A DNA stretch of 64,000 nt from 0-14-0-80-60-11 sp049322355 (GTDB taxonomy: Bacteria; Desulfobacterota; Desulfobaccia; Desulfobaccales; 0-14-0-80-60-11), in NCBI GenBank assembly GCA_049322355.1, contig JBMORG010000028.1, positions 88,212-152,211 of the forward strand, read 5' to 3'. Position 1 is the stretch's first letter; each line of letters begins with the position of its first letter. Made by a program: the position numbers and the translations under genes. This document shows, in pieces, positions 15,936 to 25,290 of this stretch. The notes below the pieces were generated by a model that searched no databases, had not been told where the DNA came from, and saw only the letters and a list, made by a program, of their open reading frames with translations.

Positions 15936-17246
15936 TCAAAAATAATAGTTCAACGGCTGAAAGCGCCGGCGCACGGCCCAGGCGAAATAGAGGTTGAAGA
16001 TCAGCATATTCAGGGCATAGGGTGCCCGATGGTAGCGCTTAAGCATGGCCAGAGGGGAATAGTACCTTCGGTTGGCCCGCCAGTAGCCTTCTTGGAGTTC
16101 CCGGGCCGACATATGTTTGGGGTGGTAAACCACCTGGAAGCCGGTGTAATGCCTCCAATCGTGGTCAAAGATGCGGCCCTCCTTAAGTAATTGGGTCTGC
16201 ACCTTGGTGCCGGGGCGGGGGGCCAGGATGAACATGAACGCAGCCGGGGCCTTGACCCGGTTGAGGAAATCCACCGTGGCATCGAAGATCTCCGGGTGGT
16301 CACCGTCCAGCCCGAACATGACATTTATGGAAAAGCCGATGCCCCGGTCCCGCAGCGCTTTAAATTGACGCTCGTAATCCTTAATCTTGTTCTGTTTCTT
16401 GTTGATGGCCTTGAGGCTGTCCGGGCTGATGGACTCCATGCCGATGTTCACGTGGCGGCAGCCGCTCCGGGCCAGGAGGTCCAAAACCTCAGGGTCATCC
16501 CCCACGTTGGCCGTGGCCAGGCAGGCGTAGATCAGTTTCAGGGGGATGAGGTGTTCCATCACCTCCATGGCATGGCGGCGGTTGGCCACAAAGTTGTCGT
16601 CCACAAAATAGATGAAGCCGCTGTCGGTTAACCGGCGAATCTCCTGGATTTCATGGATCACCTCTTCCACGGGGCGATGCCGGAACTTGCCGCCGTAGAC
16701 CTGGGTGACTTCACAATAGCTGCAATTATAGGGGCACCCCCGGGTGGTCTGGGAGGGGATGTTCCAGACTTTGTAGCGCTTGAGGTCCAGCAGGTCATAG
16801 CGGGGCACCGGCAGGTTCCTCAGGTCCGAGAGGCGCTCCGCCTGATAGCGGGGCTGAAGCCGCCCGGCTTGGAAATCCCGGAGGAGCCGGGGCCAGGTTT
16901 CTTCGGCCTCCCCCAGCACCAGGGCGTCGGCGTGCTCCTGGCATTCTTCCGGGGCCAGGGTGGCATGGAAACCGCCCATAACCACGGGGATGTTGCGGCG
17001 GCGGAAACCCGCGGCCAGTTGATAGGCCCGGGGGGCCTGGTGAGACATAAAGGAGAGGCCCACCAGGTCGGCCTCTTCCTGGAAGGTGATATCTTCCAGC
17101 ATGTCGTCCTTGATCTCCACCCGGATGCCCCGGGGGGTCAAGGCAGCCAAGTACGGCAGGGTCATGCCTAGCAGCCAGCGCCCTTTGCGCCGGTCCAGGC
17201 GGCCGTTTTCCCTAAACCCGGTAGGTTGGATCAGCAAAACTTTCAT
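15936..17246 (-). CDS. B12-binding domain radical SAM protein
   Basis: This 436-residue enzyme joins an N-terminal cobalamin-binding-like Rossmann domain (VLLIQPTG, VGLSFMSHQAPRAY, VVMGGFHATLAPEE, ADALVLGEAEE) to a radical SAM core with CPYNCSYC after TTRG. FVDDNFVANRRH and GMESISP are further radical SAM strands, and the C-terminal 100 residues resemble the extra domain of BchE/HpnP-like enzymes. Relatives carry out cobalamin-dependent methylation or cyclisation of lipids, tetrapyrroles or hopanoids; nothing here fixes the substrate. The strand carries dnaJ 235 bases upstream; no clear shared operon. A long inverted repeat lies just past its stop. Confidence 0.85.
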   Translation of the reverse strand: MKVLLIQPTGFRENGRLDRRKGRWLLGMTLPYLAALTPRGIRVEIKDDMLEDITFQEEADLVGLSFMSHQAPRAYQLAAGFRRRNIPVVMGGFHATLAPEECQEHADALVLGEAEETWPRLLRDFQAGRLQPRYQAERLSDLRNLPVPRYDLLDLKRYKVWNIPSQTTRGCPYNCSYCEVTQVYGGKFRHRPVEEVIHEIQEIRRLTDSGFIYFVDDNFVANRRHAMEVMEHLIPLKLIYACLATANVGDDPEVLDLLARSGCRHVNIGMESISPDSLKAINKKQNKIKDYERQFKALRDRGIGFSINVMFGLDGDHPEIFDATVDFLNRVKAPAAFMFILAPRPGTKVQTQLLKEGRIFDHDWRHYTGFQVVYHPKHMSARELQEGYWRANRRYYSPLAMLKRYHRAPYALNMLIFNLYFAWAVRRRFQPLNYYF

Positions 17247-17392
17247 GATTAATTGAGATTATACTTGATTGTGGCAATTTTGGTCAGGAAACCGGAGGAG
17301 TCGATGCTTTTTTCAGGGTTTGAGCCGGAGTGATAGGACTTTTTACGGGCAAATCTGAGTTAAGATCATTGCGTTCATGGCTTGTTGCCGTG

Positions 17393-17440
17393 CTGAGCGC
17401 AGCGTAGCATCTCGCATTTGCAGATTATTAGGTCGCCCGC
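17393..17440. repeat. Degenerate copy of dispersed repeat family E
   Basis: TGAGCGCAGCGTAGCATCTCGC resembles the better copies at 40073-40140 and 34915-34993 (core GCAGCGAAGAATCTCG). This copy is decayed and lies between dnaJ and the radical SAM gene. Confidence 0.4.
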
Positions 17441-17481
17441 CCTCCCAGGCTGACAATCAGTCGGGACAGAGCGTGTCTCCC

Positions 17482-18564
17482 TTAAGCCCCCATCCCTTTG
17501 ACCCCGTTTAACTCTTCGCTATCCTTTAGACGGAGAAATTCCTTCAGGAGTCGTTTCTGCAGGTCGGAGAGTTCGGTGGGGGTTTGGAGGTCCACCACCA
17601 CCACCAGGTCCCCCTGGGTTTTGCCACGCAAACCTGGCAAACCCAGACCGGGGATGCGGAAGGCGGCTCCGGGCTGGGTGCCTGGAGGAATGTACAGGCT
17701 GGTTTGGGAGGTCAGAGTGGGGACTTCGACTTGCGTGCCCAGGGCGGCCTCCACAAAAGATAGTTGCGCCCGATAATAGAGATCCTTGCCTTTGCGGGTG
17801 AAGACGGGATGAGGGGTGACAACGATTTCTAAGTAAAGGTCCCCCGGTGGAGCACCATGGGTGCCCGCTTCCCCTTCTCCCCGGAGACGCAGGCGGGTGC
17901 CGGAATCCACCCCCGGCGGGATGCGCACCTGAATCTGCTTCTTTTCTTTAAGTACTCCGGTACCTTGGCAGGCGGAACAGGGGGAAGTGATTACGCTGCC
18001 GGTTCCTTGGCATTCCGGGCAGGTATTAAAAACTTTCATAAGTACCTTAGGATGCCCCACCTGCCCTTGCCCGTGGCAGACGGGACAGGTCTGAAGCTGG
18101 CTGCCGGGAGCCGCGCCGCTGCCGTGGCAAAGCCGGCATGAAATGCGCCGTTCCACCTTGAGGCTGGTTCTCAAGCCAAGGGCAACCTCTTCCAGGGACA
18201 GCACCACTCGCTGCCGCAGGTCGGCGCCGGGTTGGGGTTTGTCCGTCCGTTCCCGGGTACGTCCGTAATTGAAGAAATCTTCAAAGGCTTCATCAAACGA
18301 ACTCAGAATATCCTCAAATCCGGTAAATCCACCCAAGTCAAAGCCCGCCAAGCCGGCGTCTCCGTAGAGGTCATAAAGCTGCCGTTTTTCCAGGTCGGCC
18401 AGGACCCGGTAAGCTTCAGAAATCTGTTTAAATTTTTCTTCCGCCTGCCTATCCCCGGGGTTCTTGTCCGGGTGGTACTGGAGAGCCAGTCGCCGGTAAG
18501 CGGTTTTGATCTCTTCTTGGGTGGCCTCTCGCAAGACCTCCAAGATCTCGTAATAATCTGTCAT
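17482..18564 (-). CDS. dnaJ: Chaperone protein DnaJ
   Basis: This 360-residue type I DnaJ stimulates the DnaK ATPase. The J domain occupies about residues 1-70 with YHPDKNPGD holding the HPD motif. A glycine/phenylalanine-rich linker follows (GLAGFDLGGFTGFED), then four zinc-binding CxxCxGxG repeats (CRLCHGSG, CPVCHGQG, CPECQGTG, CSACQGTG) and the two beta-barrel substrate-binding domains (VRIPPGVDSGTRLRLRGEGE). It is slightly shorter than the usual 375 residues. The gene follows yggT and yggU on the same strand with a gap of 114 bases. dnaK and grpE are not in the window. Confidence 0.96.
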   Translation of the reverse strand: MTDYYEILEVLREATQEEIKTAYRRLALQYHPDKNPGDRQAEEKFKQISEAYRVLADLEKRQLYDLYGDAGLAGFDLGGFTGFEDILSSFDEAFEDFFNYGRTRERTDKPQPGADLRQRVVLSLEEVALGLRTSLKVERRISCRLCHGSGAAPGSQLQTCPVCHGQGQVGHPKVLMKVFNTCPECQGTGSVITSPCSACQGTGVLKEKKQIQVRIPPGVDSGTRLRLRGEGEAGTHGAPPGDLYLEIVVTPHPVFTRKGKDLYYRAQLSFVEAALGTQVEVPTLTSQTSLYIPPGTQPGAAFRIPGLGLPGLRGKTQGDLVVVVDLQTPTELSDLQKRLLKEFLRLKDSEELNGVKGMGA

Positions 18565-18678
18565 CCGGAAGCGACCACAAACCCCAGAGAATTGAGAATG
18601 GCGGCCCAGAACCGCATGTGCCCATAATTCTTATCATTCGGCTCCCCATTGTCAAGGATGGCCATGAAATAGGCGACT

Positions 18679-18984
18679 TTACCGGGACGCAGGCGCCAGT
18701 CGGGAAAGCCTGTCCCCCAGGTCAGGAGAGAGGTCGTAGATGGTTACCACTTTATTGCGGCTTTGGGCCCCCAGAGTAAGCTTGATGGCACTCTTGGGGA
18801 GGTCCAGGACCCTGGCCAAAAAGGCAATTAGTTCCTGGTTGGCTGCACCTTTTTCCGGTGGGGCCGCTACTCGAACTTTAAGACGGTCGCCGTGGAGGCT
18901 CACCACCTGGGTGCGCTGGGCTCCGGGCACCACAGTCAGGCGCAGGACGTAACCTTGGCAGGTGGGCAAAAAGAAGGAGGTCAC
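18679..18984 (-). CDS. DUF167/YggU family protein
   Basis: This 101-residue protein fits the YggU/DUF167 family, small alpha/beta proteins of unknown function. Typical pieces are LRLTVVPGAQRTQVV, LKVRVAAPPEKGAANQELIAFLA and the basic strand KVVTIYDLSPD. The start is a GTG at 18984; no in-frame ATG fits better. It begins 15 bases after the end of yggT, and this yggT-yggU order is widely conserved in bacteria, so the two are likely one transcript. Confidence 0.88.
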   Translation of the reverse strand: MTSFFLPTCQGYVLRLTVVPGAQRTQVVSLHGDRLKVRVAAPPEKGAANQELIAFLARVLDLPKSAIKLTLGAQSRNKVVTIYDLSPDLGDRLSRLAPASR

Positions 18985-18999
18985 ACTTTAGTTAGGAAT

Positions 19000-19299
19000 T
19001 CAGCCAAGACGCTGGGCCAGGTCAATCAGCGTCATGACCAGAAAACGGCGCAAGAACACAATGGCCACGAGAATAAGGATGGGTGAAAGGTCCAAACCGC
19101 CGAAAATCAGGGGCACCCGGCGCCGGACCCAGCCCATAACCGGTTCGGTGATGTTATACAAAAATCTGACAATGGGATTATAAGGGTCGGGATTGACCCA
19201 AGATAGCAGGGCCCGGGCGATGATCAGCCACATGTAAATATTCAGGGCCAGATCCAGGATATCGGCTAAAGCTAGAACTAGGTGTCTCAGGGCGAACAT
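19000..19299 (-). CDS. YggT family membrane protein
   Basis: This protein of about 99 residues spans the membrane twice or more. The hydrophobic segments are LILALADILDLALNIYMWLII-like near the N-terminus and ILILVAIVFLRRFLVM near the C-terminus, separated by the family signature ALLSWVNPDPYNPIVRFLYNITEPV. YggT proteins are linked to osmotic tolerance and, in some bacteria, to cell-division or membrane protein placement. The frame opens at 19320, but GGAG lies upstream of the ATG at 19299, giving MFALRHL, which was preferred. It is directly followed by yggU. Confidence 0.88.
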   Translation of the reverse strand: MFALRHLVLALADILDLALNIYMWLIIARALLSWVNPDPYNPIVRFLYNITEPVMGWVRRRVPLIFGGLDLSPILILVAIVFLRRFLVMTLIDLAQRLG

Positions 19300-19599
19300 T
19301 CCCCATATCTCCACGGTCATAAGTATTTATTGGTCTATATGTATAGGCCTCGACTTAGGCAGTTGTCAAGCCTATACCTCCGAGCCGGGGCAATCAAACG
19401 GCGCACTGCTCGGAATGACCTCTTTTCCGCCAAGCCGTTGCGGAAGTTCCGGGCTTTTCTTAAAATATAATGTAATGCTTATCGCCGCCAGCCGGAACAT
19501 CATGTCCACCTTTACGAACTTGGACCCGAATTGCCTTCTAACTCCTGAACCAGCCGCCCCCGTGGCCATACCCTGCCCGACTGCCGCAGGGGAGTCAAG

Positions 19600-20880
19600 A
19601 TGAACCCGGTGCGCTTCCCAACATTTGCGGCTTTGCGCCATCGCAATTTCCGGCTGTTTTACGGTGGTCAGATGATCTCCCTCACCGGCTCCTGGATGCA
19701 GTCCGTAGCCTTCAGCTGGCTGGTCCTGGTACTCACCGACTCTTCGTTTTATCTGGGATTGGTGGGAGCTCTTCAGACCTTGCCGGTGCTCCTCTTTTCG
19801 TTTCTGGGGGGGGTGGTGGCCGATCACACCTCCAAGCTCAAGCTGTTGTTCATCACCCAGACTGCCCTCATGCTCCTGGCCTTGGTCCTGGGGGTCCTGG
19901 TGGAGGTCAGAGTAGTGCAGGTCTGGATGCTCTGTGTCCTGGTATTTCTCTCGGGCACGGCCATGGCCTTTGACATCCCGGTGCGCCAGGCCTTTATCGT
20001 GGACCTGGTGGGCAAACCGGATCTGCCCAACGCCATCGCCTTAAACTCCACCCTGTTTAACGCCACCCGGGTGGCGGGACCCGCGGTGGGCGGTGTCGTA
20101 ATAGCCGCGGTGGGCATAGCCAATTGCTTCTTTTTGAACGCGGCCAGCTTTCTGGCGGTGCTCCTGGCACTGGTGCTCATGAAACTGCCTAGAAACGATA
20201 TCGCCCCCTGGAAGCCTTTTCTCCATGCCTGGAAGGAACTTCTGGACTACCTCTGGGAACGCCGGGAGTTAAAACTGCTCCTGATGCTCATGACCGCGGT
20301 GGCGGTTCTGGCCATGCCCTATTATGTGCTACTTCCCATCCTGGCCCGGGACACCCTGGCAGTGGGTCCCCGGGGCTTCGGGCTCCTCATGGCCATGAGC
20401 GGCGTAGGGGCTTTTGTGGGGGGCCTGACCCTGGCCCGGCGCCTGCAGCGGCGCCCGCCCATGCCTTCTTTCCTGGCTGGGCAAGCCCTGTTTCTCTTGG
20501 GACTGCTGGGTCTGGGCCTTTGCGGCAACTACTACGCGGCCCTGGTTTTCATCGCTCTGTCCGGGTTCGGCATGGTGACCCAGCTTTCCACCGGGAACAG
20601 CCTCCTGCAGCTCAATGTCCCGGATAATTTGCGGGGCCGCCTCATGAGCCTTTTCGGGCTCATTGTCATGGGTTTCGCACCCATCGGTAGTATCTTATAC
20701 GGCGGCGCGGCTCACTTCGTGGGCGCCGGTCCCACCATCGCCGGGGGCGCCGTCCTAGCCGCAATGGTGGTAGCGCTGGTACTCTGGAGAAATCCGGAAC
20801 TGCGCCATTTTGGTTTTACGGTGATGGAGCGGGGGGCCGCCGACGCCATCTCGCCTACGATTACCCCGTTTCGCGGGTAA
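19600..20880 (+). CDS. MFS transporter, EntS-like exporter family
   Basis: This 426-residue protein has about twelve hydrophobic helices and the start LRHRNFRLFYGGQMISLTG, typical of the MFS_3/EntS (enterobactin exporter-like) group. The cytoplasmic loop GVVADHTSKLKLL matches the MFS signature loop, and AFDIPVRQAFIVDLVG is another hallmark of this group. Substrates of uncharacterised members are unknown; siderophore or drug export would be guesses. The gene is single, converges with the channel gene on the minus strand and has no clear ribosome binding site beyond GGGGAG near -10. Confidence 0.88.
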   Translation: MNPVRFPTFAALRHRNFRLFYGGQMISLTGSWMQSVAFSWLVLVLTDSSFYLGLVGALQTLPVLLFSFLGGVVADHTSKLKLLFITQTALMLLALVLGVLVEVRVVQVWMLCVLVFLSGTAMAFDIPVRQAFIVDLVGKPDLPNAIALNSTLFNATRVAGPAVGGVVIAAVGIANCFFLNAASFLAVLLALVLMKLPRNDIAPWKPFLHAWKELLDYLWERRELKLLLMLMTAVAVLAMPYYVLLPILARDTLAVGPRGFGLLMAMSGVGAFVGGLTLARRLQRRPPMPSFLAGQALFLLGLLGLGLCGNYYAALVFIALSGFGMVTQLSTGNSLLQLNVPDNLRGRLMSLFGLIVMGFAPIGSILYGGAAHFVGAGPTIAGGAVLAAMVVALVLWRNPELRHFGFTVMERGAADAISPTITPFRG

Positions 20881-20948
20881 TTCTTAGCTCCAGAGCGCCT
20901 TTCGCCGCAGCATTGTCCTGCCACAAAAGTGGTGGTTAGAAGGCTTCA

Positions 20949-21683
20949 TTAGTCATTCATGGGCTCTTTGGGCACTTCTGGGGCCTGCTTCTCCTCCTGC
21001 TGAATTGATTGGGAAATGAAAGTTCCCACCAACCAGGCCACAAACACTGCAACATAGAAATGGCCCAGGACAGCCTCCATAGCTGCCAGGAGGCGGGGAA
21101 ATGGCAAAAGAGGGACGATATCCCCGTAGCCCGCTCCCACGACAGTTATGAGACTGAAGTAAATCATCTCAGTGTAAACTGCATAAAATTGATCCCGGCC
21201 GATGGCAGGCGGCAGGTTAAAACTATTGGGGTCCATAAGATAGAGCAGGCTGTAAATATTGGCAAAAATGGAACTGATAAAAAAGTAAGCCATCAGCGCA
21301 GCGAAAATGGTGTCCAGAGTGACCCGGTGCGTCTTAAAAATAAAAAGCAAAATCGCCCCGACGCAGACAGCCATCATCAGCATGAAACAGGTGACCACTA
21401 AAGATACATTTAAAAGGTGGCTTCCAGGCCCTAAAATGAAGAGCCCCCGCAGGTGGAGCCCTTCCCCCAGGGTCCAGAATAACACCAGAAGCCACCGCAA
21501 GGTGCGGGAAGAGCCGCTGGCAGACAGGGTGACCACCAGGGAGTTGAATAATAATAACTGGATCACGATGTTAAAAAATGGATGCTCGGTGCGGAAGGGG
21601 AGAGTCAAGAGGACAAAGATGAAGAAAATGGTGAGCTGAAAGAACCGCAAATGCTTCAGCCTGGCGAGGAGACTGCTGATCAT
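20949..21683 (-). CDS. Ion channel protein, K+ channel pore type
   Basis: This 244-residue protein has about six hydrophobic segments. Between the last two lies a pore loop, ISLITVVGAGYGD, which resembles the potassium-channel filter TVGYGD but carries two extra residues (VVGAGYGD), so ion selectivity is uncertain. The final helix, HFYVAVFVAWLVGTFISQ, matches the inner helix of Ion_trans_2 channels, including the glycine hinge. The C-terminal tail is short and acidic with no RCK or cyclic-nucleotide domain, so no ligand regulation is visible. It converges on the MFS gene and is transcribed alone. Confidence 0.82.
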   Translation of the reverse strand: MISSLLARLKHLRFFQLTIFFIFVLLTLPFRTEHPFFNIVIQLLLFNSLVVTLSASGSSRTLRWLLVLFWTLGEGLHLRGLFILGPGSHLLNVSLVVTCFMLMMAVCVGAILLFIFKTHRVTLDTIFAALMAYFFISSIFANIYSLLYLMDPNSFNLPPAIGRDQFYAVYTEMIYFSLITVVGAGYGDIVPLLPFPRLLAAMEAVLGHFYVAVFVAWLVGTFISQSIQQEEKQAPEVPKEPMND

Positions 21684-21979
21684 GGCGGGTTCCCCCGAAA
21701 GAAATGGTAAGCCACGGATTTTTCAATGATATCCAGATTATTTGAAAAAAGCACTATATAAGATATCAGGGCGGCCATCAAGGAGGTTATGGGGGCACAG
21801 TGCTCCTTAACCAATTGCGGATTCTGCGTGGGGTCACGGCCTGCGGTGCCCTATCTGCTTGATTTCTTATCAAAAGGGATATAGTCTCAATCATAGTCAA
21901 ACTCATCATTTTGAGTACCAAAATGTCTATTTCGGGTCCTGCTCCGGGAAATTGGCAAACTATCGGGATTTTCTGATTA

Positions 21980-22906
21980 ATGAAAATCAATAAAAAAATT
22001 CAGGCGATTTCATCCCAGGCTGGGAATTCCCGGCAATGGCTGGCAGAGTATCTGAGTAACCGGGCCCACCTGGCAGCTTTCATGTCAGACTTTCACTGCG
22101 ATTCGGCCTGCACTAGACCTGGCTGTAAGAATCAAGACCTGCAGGTCCCGGTGAGCCTCATCGATATTGTGGCTGCGGCGCTTCACCGGGATGAGCCGGT
22201 CTCCGTCGCTTACCAGACACATTATTCCTTGGGGTTGCTCTCCAATGGGCGGGAAGACTGGATCCGAATTGTTACTTTGCGGCTGCAGAAACCCTGCCCC
22301 TTTCTGGAAAATGACCTGTGCAGTATTTACCTGCTGCGGCCATTGCCGTGCATGCTTTTCCCCGAATATCTGGTACATGAGGGCACCTTCGAAGCTAATG
22401 CCCGGAAAGACCATTTCAAGGATTATCTCTGTTTCCGTCGCCCCCTTCATCTCTCCCCGGAGCGGTTCCAGGTAATTGCCCAACTAAGAAGAATGTGGGA
22501 GAGGGAAAGTCTCATTTCCACTTTCTACCTCCTCAATCACGGCACCTGCCATTTGGACTTCAGCAATCTTGTGGCGGAACTCTTGCGCGAAACCGAAAAC
22601 CTGGATGGGGGGGAATCGAAAGGCCGACTGCAGGCGCCGCGAACCGTGCCCCACCACGTCATGGAACGCTACTTTCTGGAGCGCATAGCCCGGTGCCAGC
22701 CTATTGCCGGGGTAAGTGAGAAGATTTATCTTCTGGATCAAGAAGAAAATCAGAACGAGTTTTTTCAATTTCTGCAGGACGACCTGCTGGTGAAAAAGCT
22801 CAAGGCCAACGGAGATGGCCGGGCTTTGGTCTTCCGGTTCCTTGAAGGAAAACTGACGGCCAAGCGGCGCAGTATCAGCCCGCCGGAATATAAATTCTTT
22901 GGATAA
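21980..22906 (+). CDS. YkgJ-type cysteine cluster protein
   Basis: This 308-residue protein carries the zinc/iron-chelating cysteine cluster of the YkgJ family: FHCDSACTRPGC near residue 40, then KPCPFLENDLCSIYLLRPLPCMLFPE around residues 105-130. The family is thought to bind a metal through these cysteines, but the role is unproven. The C-terminal half is helical with no recognised domain. The start at 21980 lacks a clear ribosome binding site. An SH3-domain protein follows 40 bases after its stop and may be co-transcribed. Confidence 0.8.
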   Translation: MKINKKIQAISSQAGNSRQWLAEYLSNRAHLAAFMSDFHCDSACTRPGCKNQDLQVPVSLIDIVAAALHRDEPVSVAYQTHYSLGLLSNGREDWIRIVTLRLQKPCPFLENDLCSIYLLRPLPCMLFPEYLVHEGTFEANARKDHFKDYLCFRRPLHLSPERFQVIAQLRRMWERESLISTFYLLNHGTCHLDFSNLVAELLRETENLDGGESKGRLQAPRTVPHHVMERYFLERIARCQPIAGVSEKIYLLDQEENQNEFFQFLQDDLLVKKLKANGDGRALVFRFLEGKLTAKRRSISPPEYKFFG

Positions 22907-22945
22907 AAGGCAGCCGTCCTATTAACGTGAACAGGAGGATGACTA

Positions 22946-23539
22946 ATGCATCTCCTCAAATTCTTTATTCCCCTGTTGCTGTGTCCCCTGATTTTGATAA
23001 CGGCTGATTCCGCCGGGCAGGCTTACTCCGGCTATTACTACGTGATCCCCGCCAGTGCGCCGCTGCGGGAATGCGCCGCCAAAGAGTGCGATGTCCTGCT
23101 CACGGCTTACCAGGGAGAACGGGTGGAAATCCTGGAGCGCACCAGCACAGGGTGGTCCCGGGTCCGTCTGGTGGACCGTTCCGGTATAGGTTGGATACCC
23201 AATGATTTTCTCACTTACAGTCCCGGCACCCCCGCCCAACCTGCCTCTCTGTACCGTGTCAAAGTCAGCAGTCTACCGTTACGACAACTGCCCAACCCCA
23301 ATGCCAACGTCCTTACCACCTTGCATTTCAATGACCCGGTGGAAATGCTGGGGGTCGACCGGGGCGGCTGGGCCCAGGTGCGGGATCCCCAAAGCAGCCT
23401 GGTGGGTTGGGTGCAGCCAAGATATTTGTCTTCTGCTCCTACGGTTTCTCCAAAGCCGGCCCCGCGCCGCCGGGCTCCGGCCAAGCCCAAGCCGGAGCCA
23501 GGCCCCACGGAAGCCCCGGCGCCCCCCAAAGCGATGTAA
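22946..23539 (+). CDS. Secreted protein with two bacterial SH3 domains
   Basis: This 197-residue protein begins with a signal peptide (LLKFFIPLLLCPLILITA, cut near the AGQA region). Two SH3b domains follow, at about residues 30-90 (with ASAPLRECAAKECDVL and GWSRVRLVDRSGIGWI) and 100-165 (with LPLRQLPNPNANVLTTL and GWAQVRDPQSSLVGWV). The tail is a proline/lysine-rich stretch. SH3b domains commonly bind peptidoglycan or mediate protein contacts in the periplasm. ACAGGAGG precedes the ATG. No catalytic domain is attached, so it is likely an adaptor or wall-binding protein. Confidence 0.85.
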   Translation: MHLLKFFIPLLLCPLILITADSAGQAYSGYYYVIPASAPLRECAAKECDVLLTAYQGERVEILERTSTGWSRVRLVDRSGIGWIPNDFLTYSPGTPAQPASLYRVKVSSLPLRQLPNPNANVLTTLHFNDPVEMLGVDRGGWAQVRDPQSSLVGWVQPRYLSSAPTVSPKPAPRRRAPAKPKPEPGPTEAPAPPKAM

Positions 23540-23818
23540 GTTTAGCCCACCTCGGTCGGATTCGCAGAGATCTTATGGTGCTATGCTGATCGGGCGCACC
23601 ATTACTCTGCAGTGCAGGCATGCCCGTAATTCAAAAAATTGCTCTCTGCCGGGCTTTTGGGTTGATAAATTTACTGGAAATTATACTATTTTGTCAGCAT
23701 TGAAAGAAATTGCTTAAAAGAACCAGAAAGTTTTGGGGATTTTCCCGGCTGAGAGGGCCGATTAATCATTTCTTGACGATCGGTGATCCAGATTGCCGCA
23801 TAATCTGGAGAGTAAGGC

Positions 23819-25237
23819 ATGTCATCGTTTCGACCGGTAATTATTGGGGGAGGGCCAGCCGGAATTGCTGCCGCCACTACCCTGGTGGGACGGAACATTC
23901 CCTGCTTGCTGTTAGAAAAAGATCAGCAGATTGGCGGCCTCTGTAAGACAGTGGAATACAAAGCGTTCAGATGTGATATCGGAGGACACCGATTTTTTAC
24001 TAAAAACCGAGAAATTCATAACATGTGGGAAAAAGCTCTCGGAGATGAATTTCTGGTTCGCCCCAGGCTGTCGCGTATTTACTATCGCGGAAAATTCTTT
24101 AACTATCCTTTACAAATCGGTAATGCGTTGGCGGGCCTTGGTTTGGGCGAATCCCTCAAAATTATTTCAAGCTATCTCAAGTCGCAAATTTTCCCCATAA
24201 AGCCTGAAGTAAGTTTTGATGATTGGGTCTCTAACCGGTTTGGCCGGGTTTTATACAATATTTTTTTTAAGACCTATACGGAGAAGGTCTGGGGCATTCC
24301 CTGCACAGTGCTGAGTGCAGATTGGGCAGCCCAACGCATTAAAAATCTATCCTTGGGCCTGGCGTTGGTAAATGCCATAGGTCTGAAAAATGGTACAAAA
24401 GTGACGAGCCTCATTGATAATTTTCATTACCCCCGCTTAGGCCCTGGGCAGATGTATGAAGCAATGGCGGCGCGACTCACTGATTTTGGCGGCGAGGTCC
24501 GCAAGGGCTTGGAGGTAGTGGAAGTCCACCACGATAACCATCAGGTCAGCGCCCTCCTCACCCGTAATGGGACAGAAGAGCACTTGTTACATTGTTCTCA
24601 TTGTTTTTCCAGCATGCCCATCACCGACCTGGTGAAATGCATGTCTCCTCCTCCCCCGGATGAGGTCATGAACGCGGCTCGGGCTCTCCGGTATCGCTCC
24701 ATTATAACGGTTAATCTGCTCTTTAGGGCGGGTGCGGCCTTGCGGGATAATTGGATATACTTGCATAGTCCCGAAGTCACTGCCGGACGTTTACAGCTTT
24801 ATGGCAATTGGAGTCCCGCCATGGTGCCGACCGCTGAACATAGTTCCATGGGCTTCGAGTATTTCTGTTTTGAAGGAGACGTTTTGTGGAATTTGCCTGA
24901 CGCCAATCTCATCGGGAAAGCTCAGCAAGATTTATCGCTATTAGGTTTTTACAGACAGGAAGATTTGCTCGACGGCTTTGTGGTGCGCTATGCCAAAGCT
25001 TATCCCCTCTATGAAGATGGATATGAGAAGCATCTGTCTCTAATCAAAAAGTGGCTTGCTCAATTCCATAACCTCTATTGCATCGGCAGGTATGGTCAAT
25101 TTCGCTACAATAATATGGATCATTCCATGATGACCGGCATTTTAGCGGCTCGCCGCCTGCTGGGCGAGGAGACCGACCCTTGGTCGGTAAATTCGGAGGG
25201 CGAATATCTGGAAGAAACAGGTAGAAACAGGAAATAA
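23819..25237 (+). CDS. NAD(P)/FAD-dependent oxidoreductase, UDP-galactopyranose mutase/amine-oxidase-like
   Basis: This 472-residue flavoprotein starts with the dinucleotide-binding motif VIIGGGPAGIAAA. It then shows EKDQQIGGLCKTV and CDIGGHRFF, which mark the UDP-galactopyranose mutase/protoporphyrinogen-oxidase-like group found in polysaccharide gene clusters. FFKTYTEKVWGIPC is another family segment, and the C-terminal FAD-binding region contains GRYGQFRYNNMDHSMMTG. Relatives isomerise or oxidise nucleotide sugars or lipid-linked groups; the substrate is not known. Base composition is more AT-rich than in the neighbouring housekeeping genes, and the adjacent converging gene is strongly AT-rich, so this pair may be a small acquired glycan locus. 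Confidence 0.8.
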   Translation: MSSFRPVIIGGGPAGIAAATTLVGRNIPCLLLEKDQQIGGLCKTVEYKAFRCDIGGHRFFTKNREIHNMWEKALGDEFLVRPRLSRIYYRGKFFNYPLQIGNALAGLGLGESLKIISSYLKSQIFPIKPEVSFDDWVSNRFGRVLYNIFFKTYTEKVWGIPCTVLSADWAAQRIKNLSLGLALVNAIGLKNGTKVTSLIDNFHYPRLGPGQMYEAMAARLTDFGGEVRKGLEVVEVHHDNHQVSALLTRNGTEEHLLHCSHCFSSMPITDLVKCMSPPPPDEVMNAARALRYRSIITVNLLFRAGAALRDNWIYLHSPEVTAGRLQLYGNWSPAMVPTAEHSSMGFEYFCFEGDVLWNLPDANLIGKAQQDLSLLGFYRQEDLLDGFVVRYAKAYPLYEDGYEKHLSLIKKWLAQFHNLYCIGRYGQFRYNNMDHSMMTGILAARRLLGEETDPWSVNSEGEYLEETGRNRK

Positions 25238-25290
25238 TCGAGGCGGCTTCCAAATACGAGGCGCATCTTTTCTAAGACCATTCCAACGGG

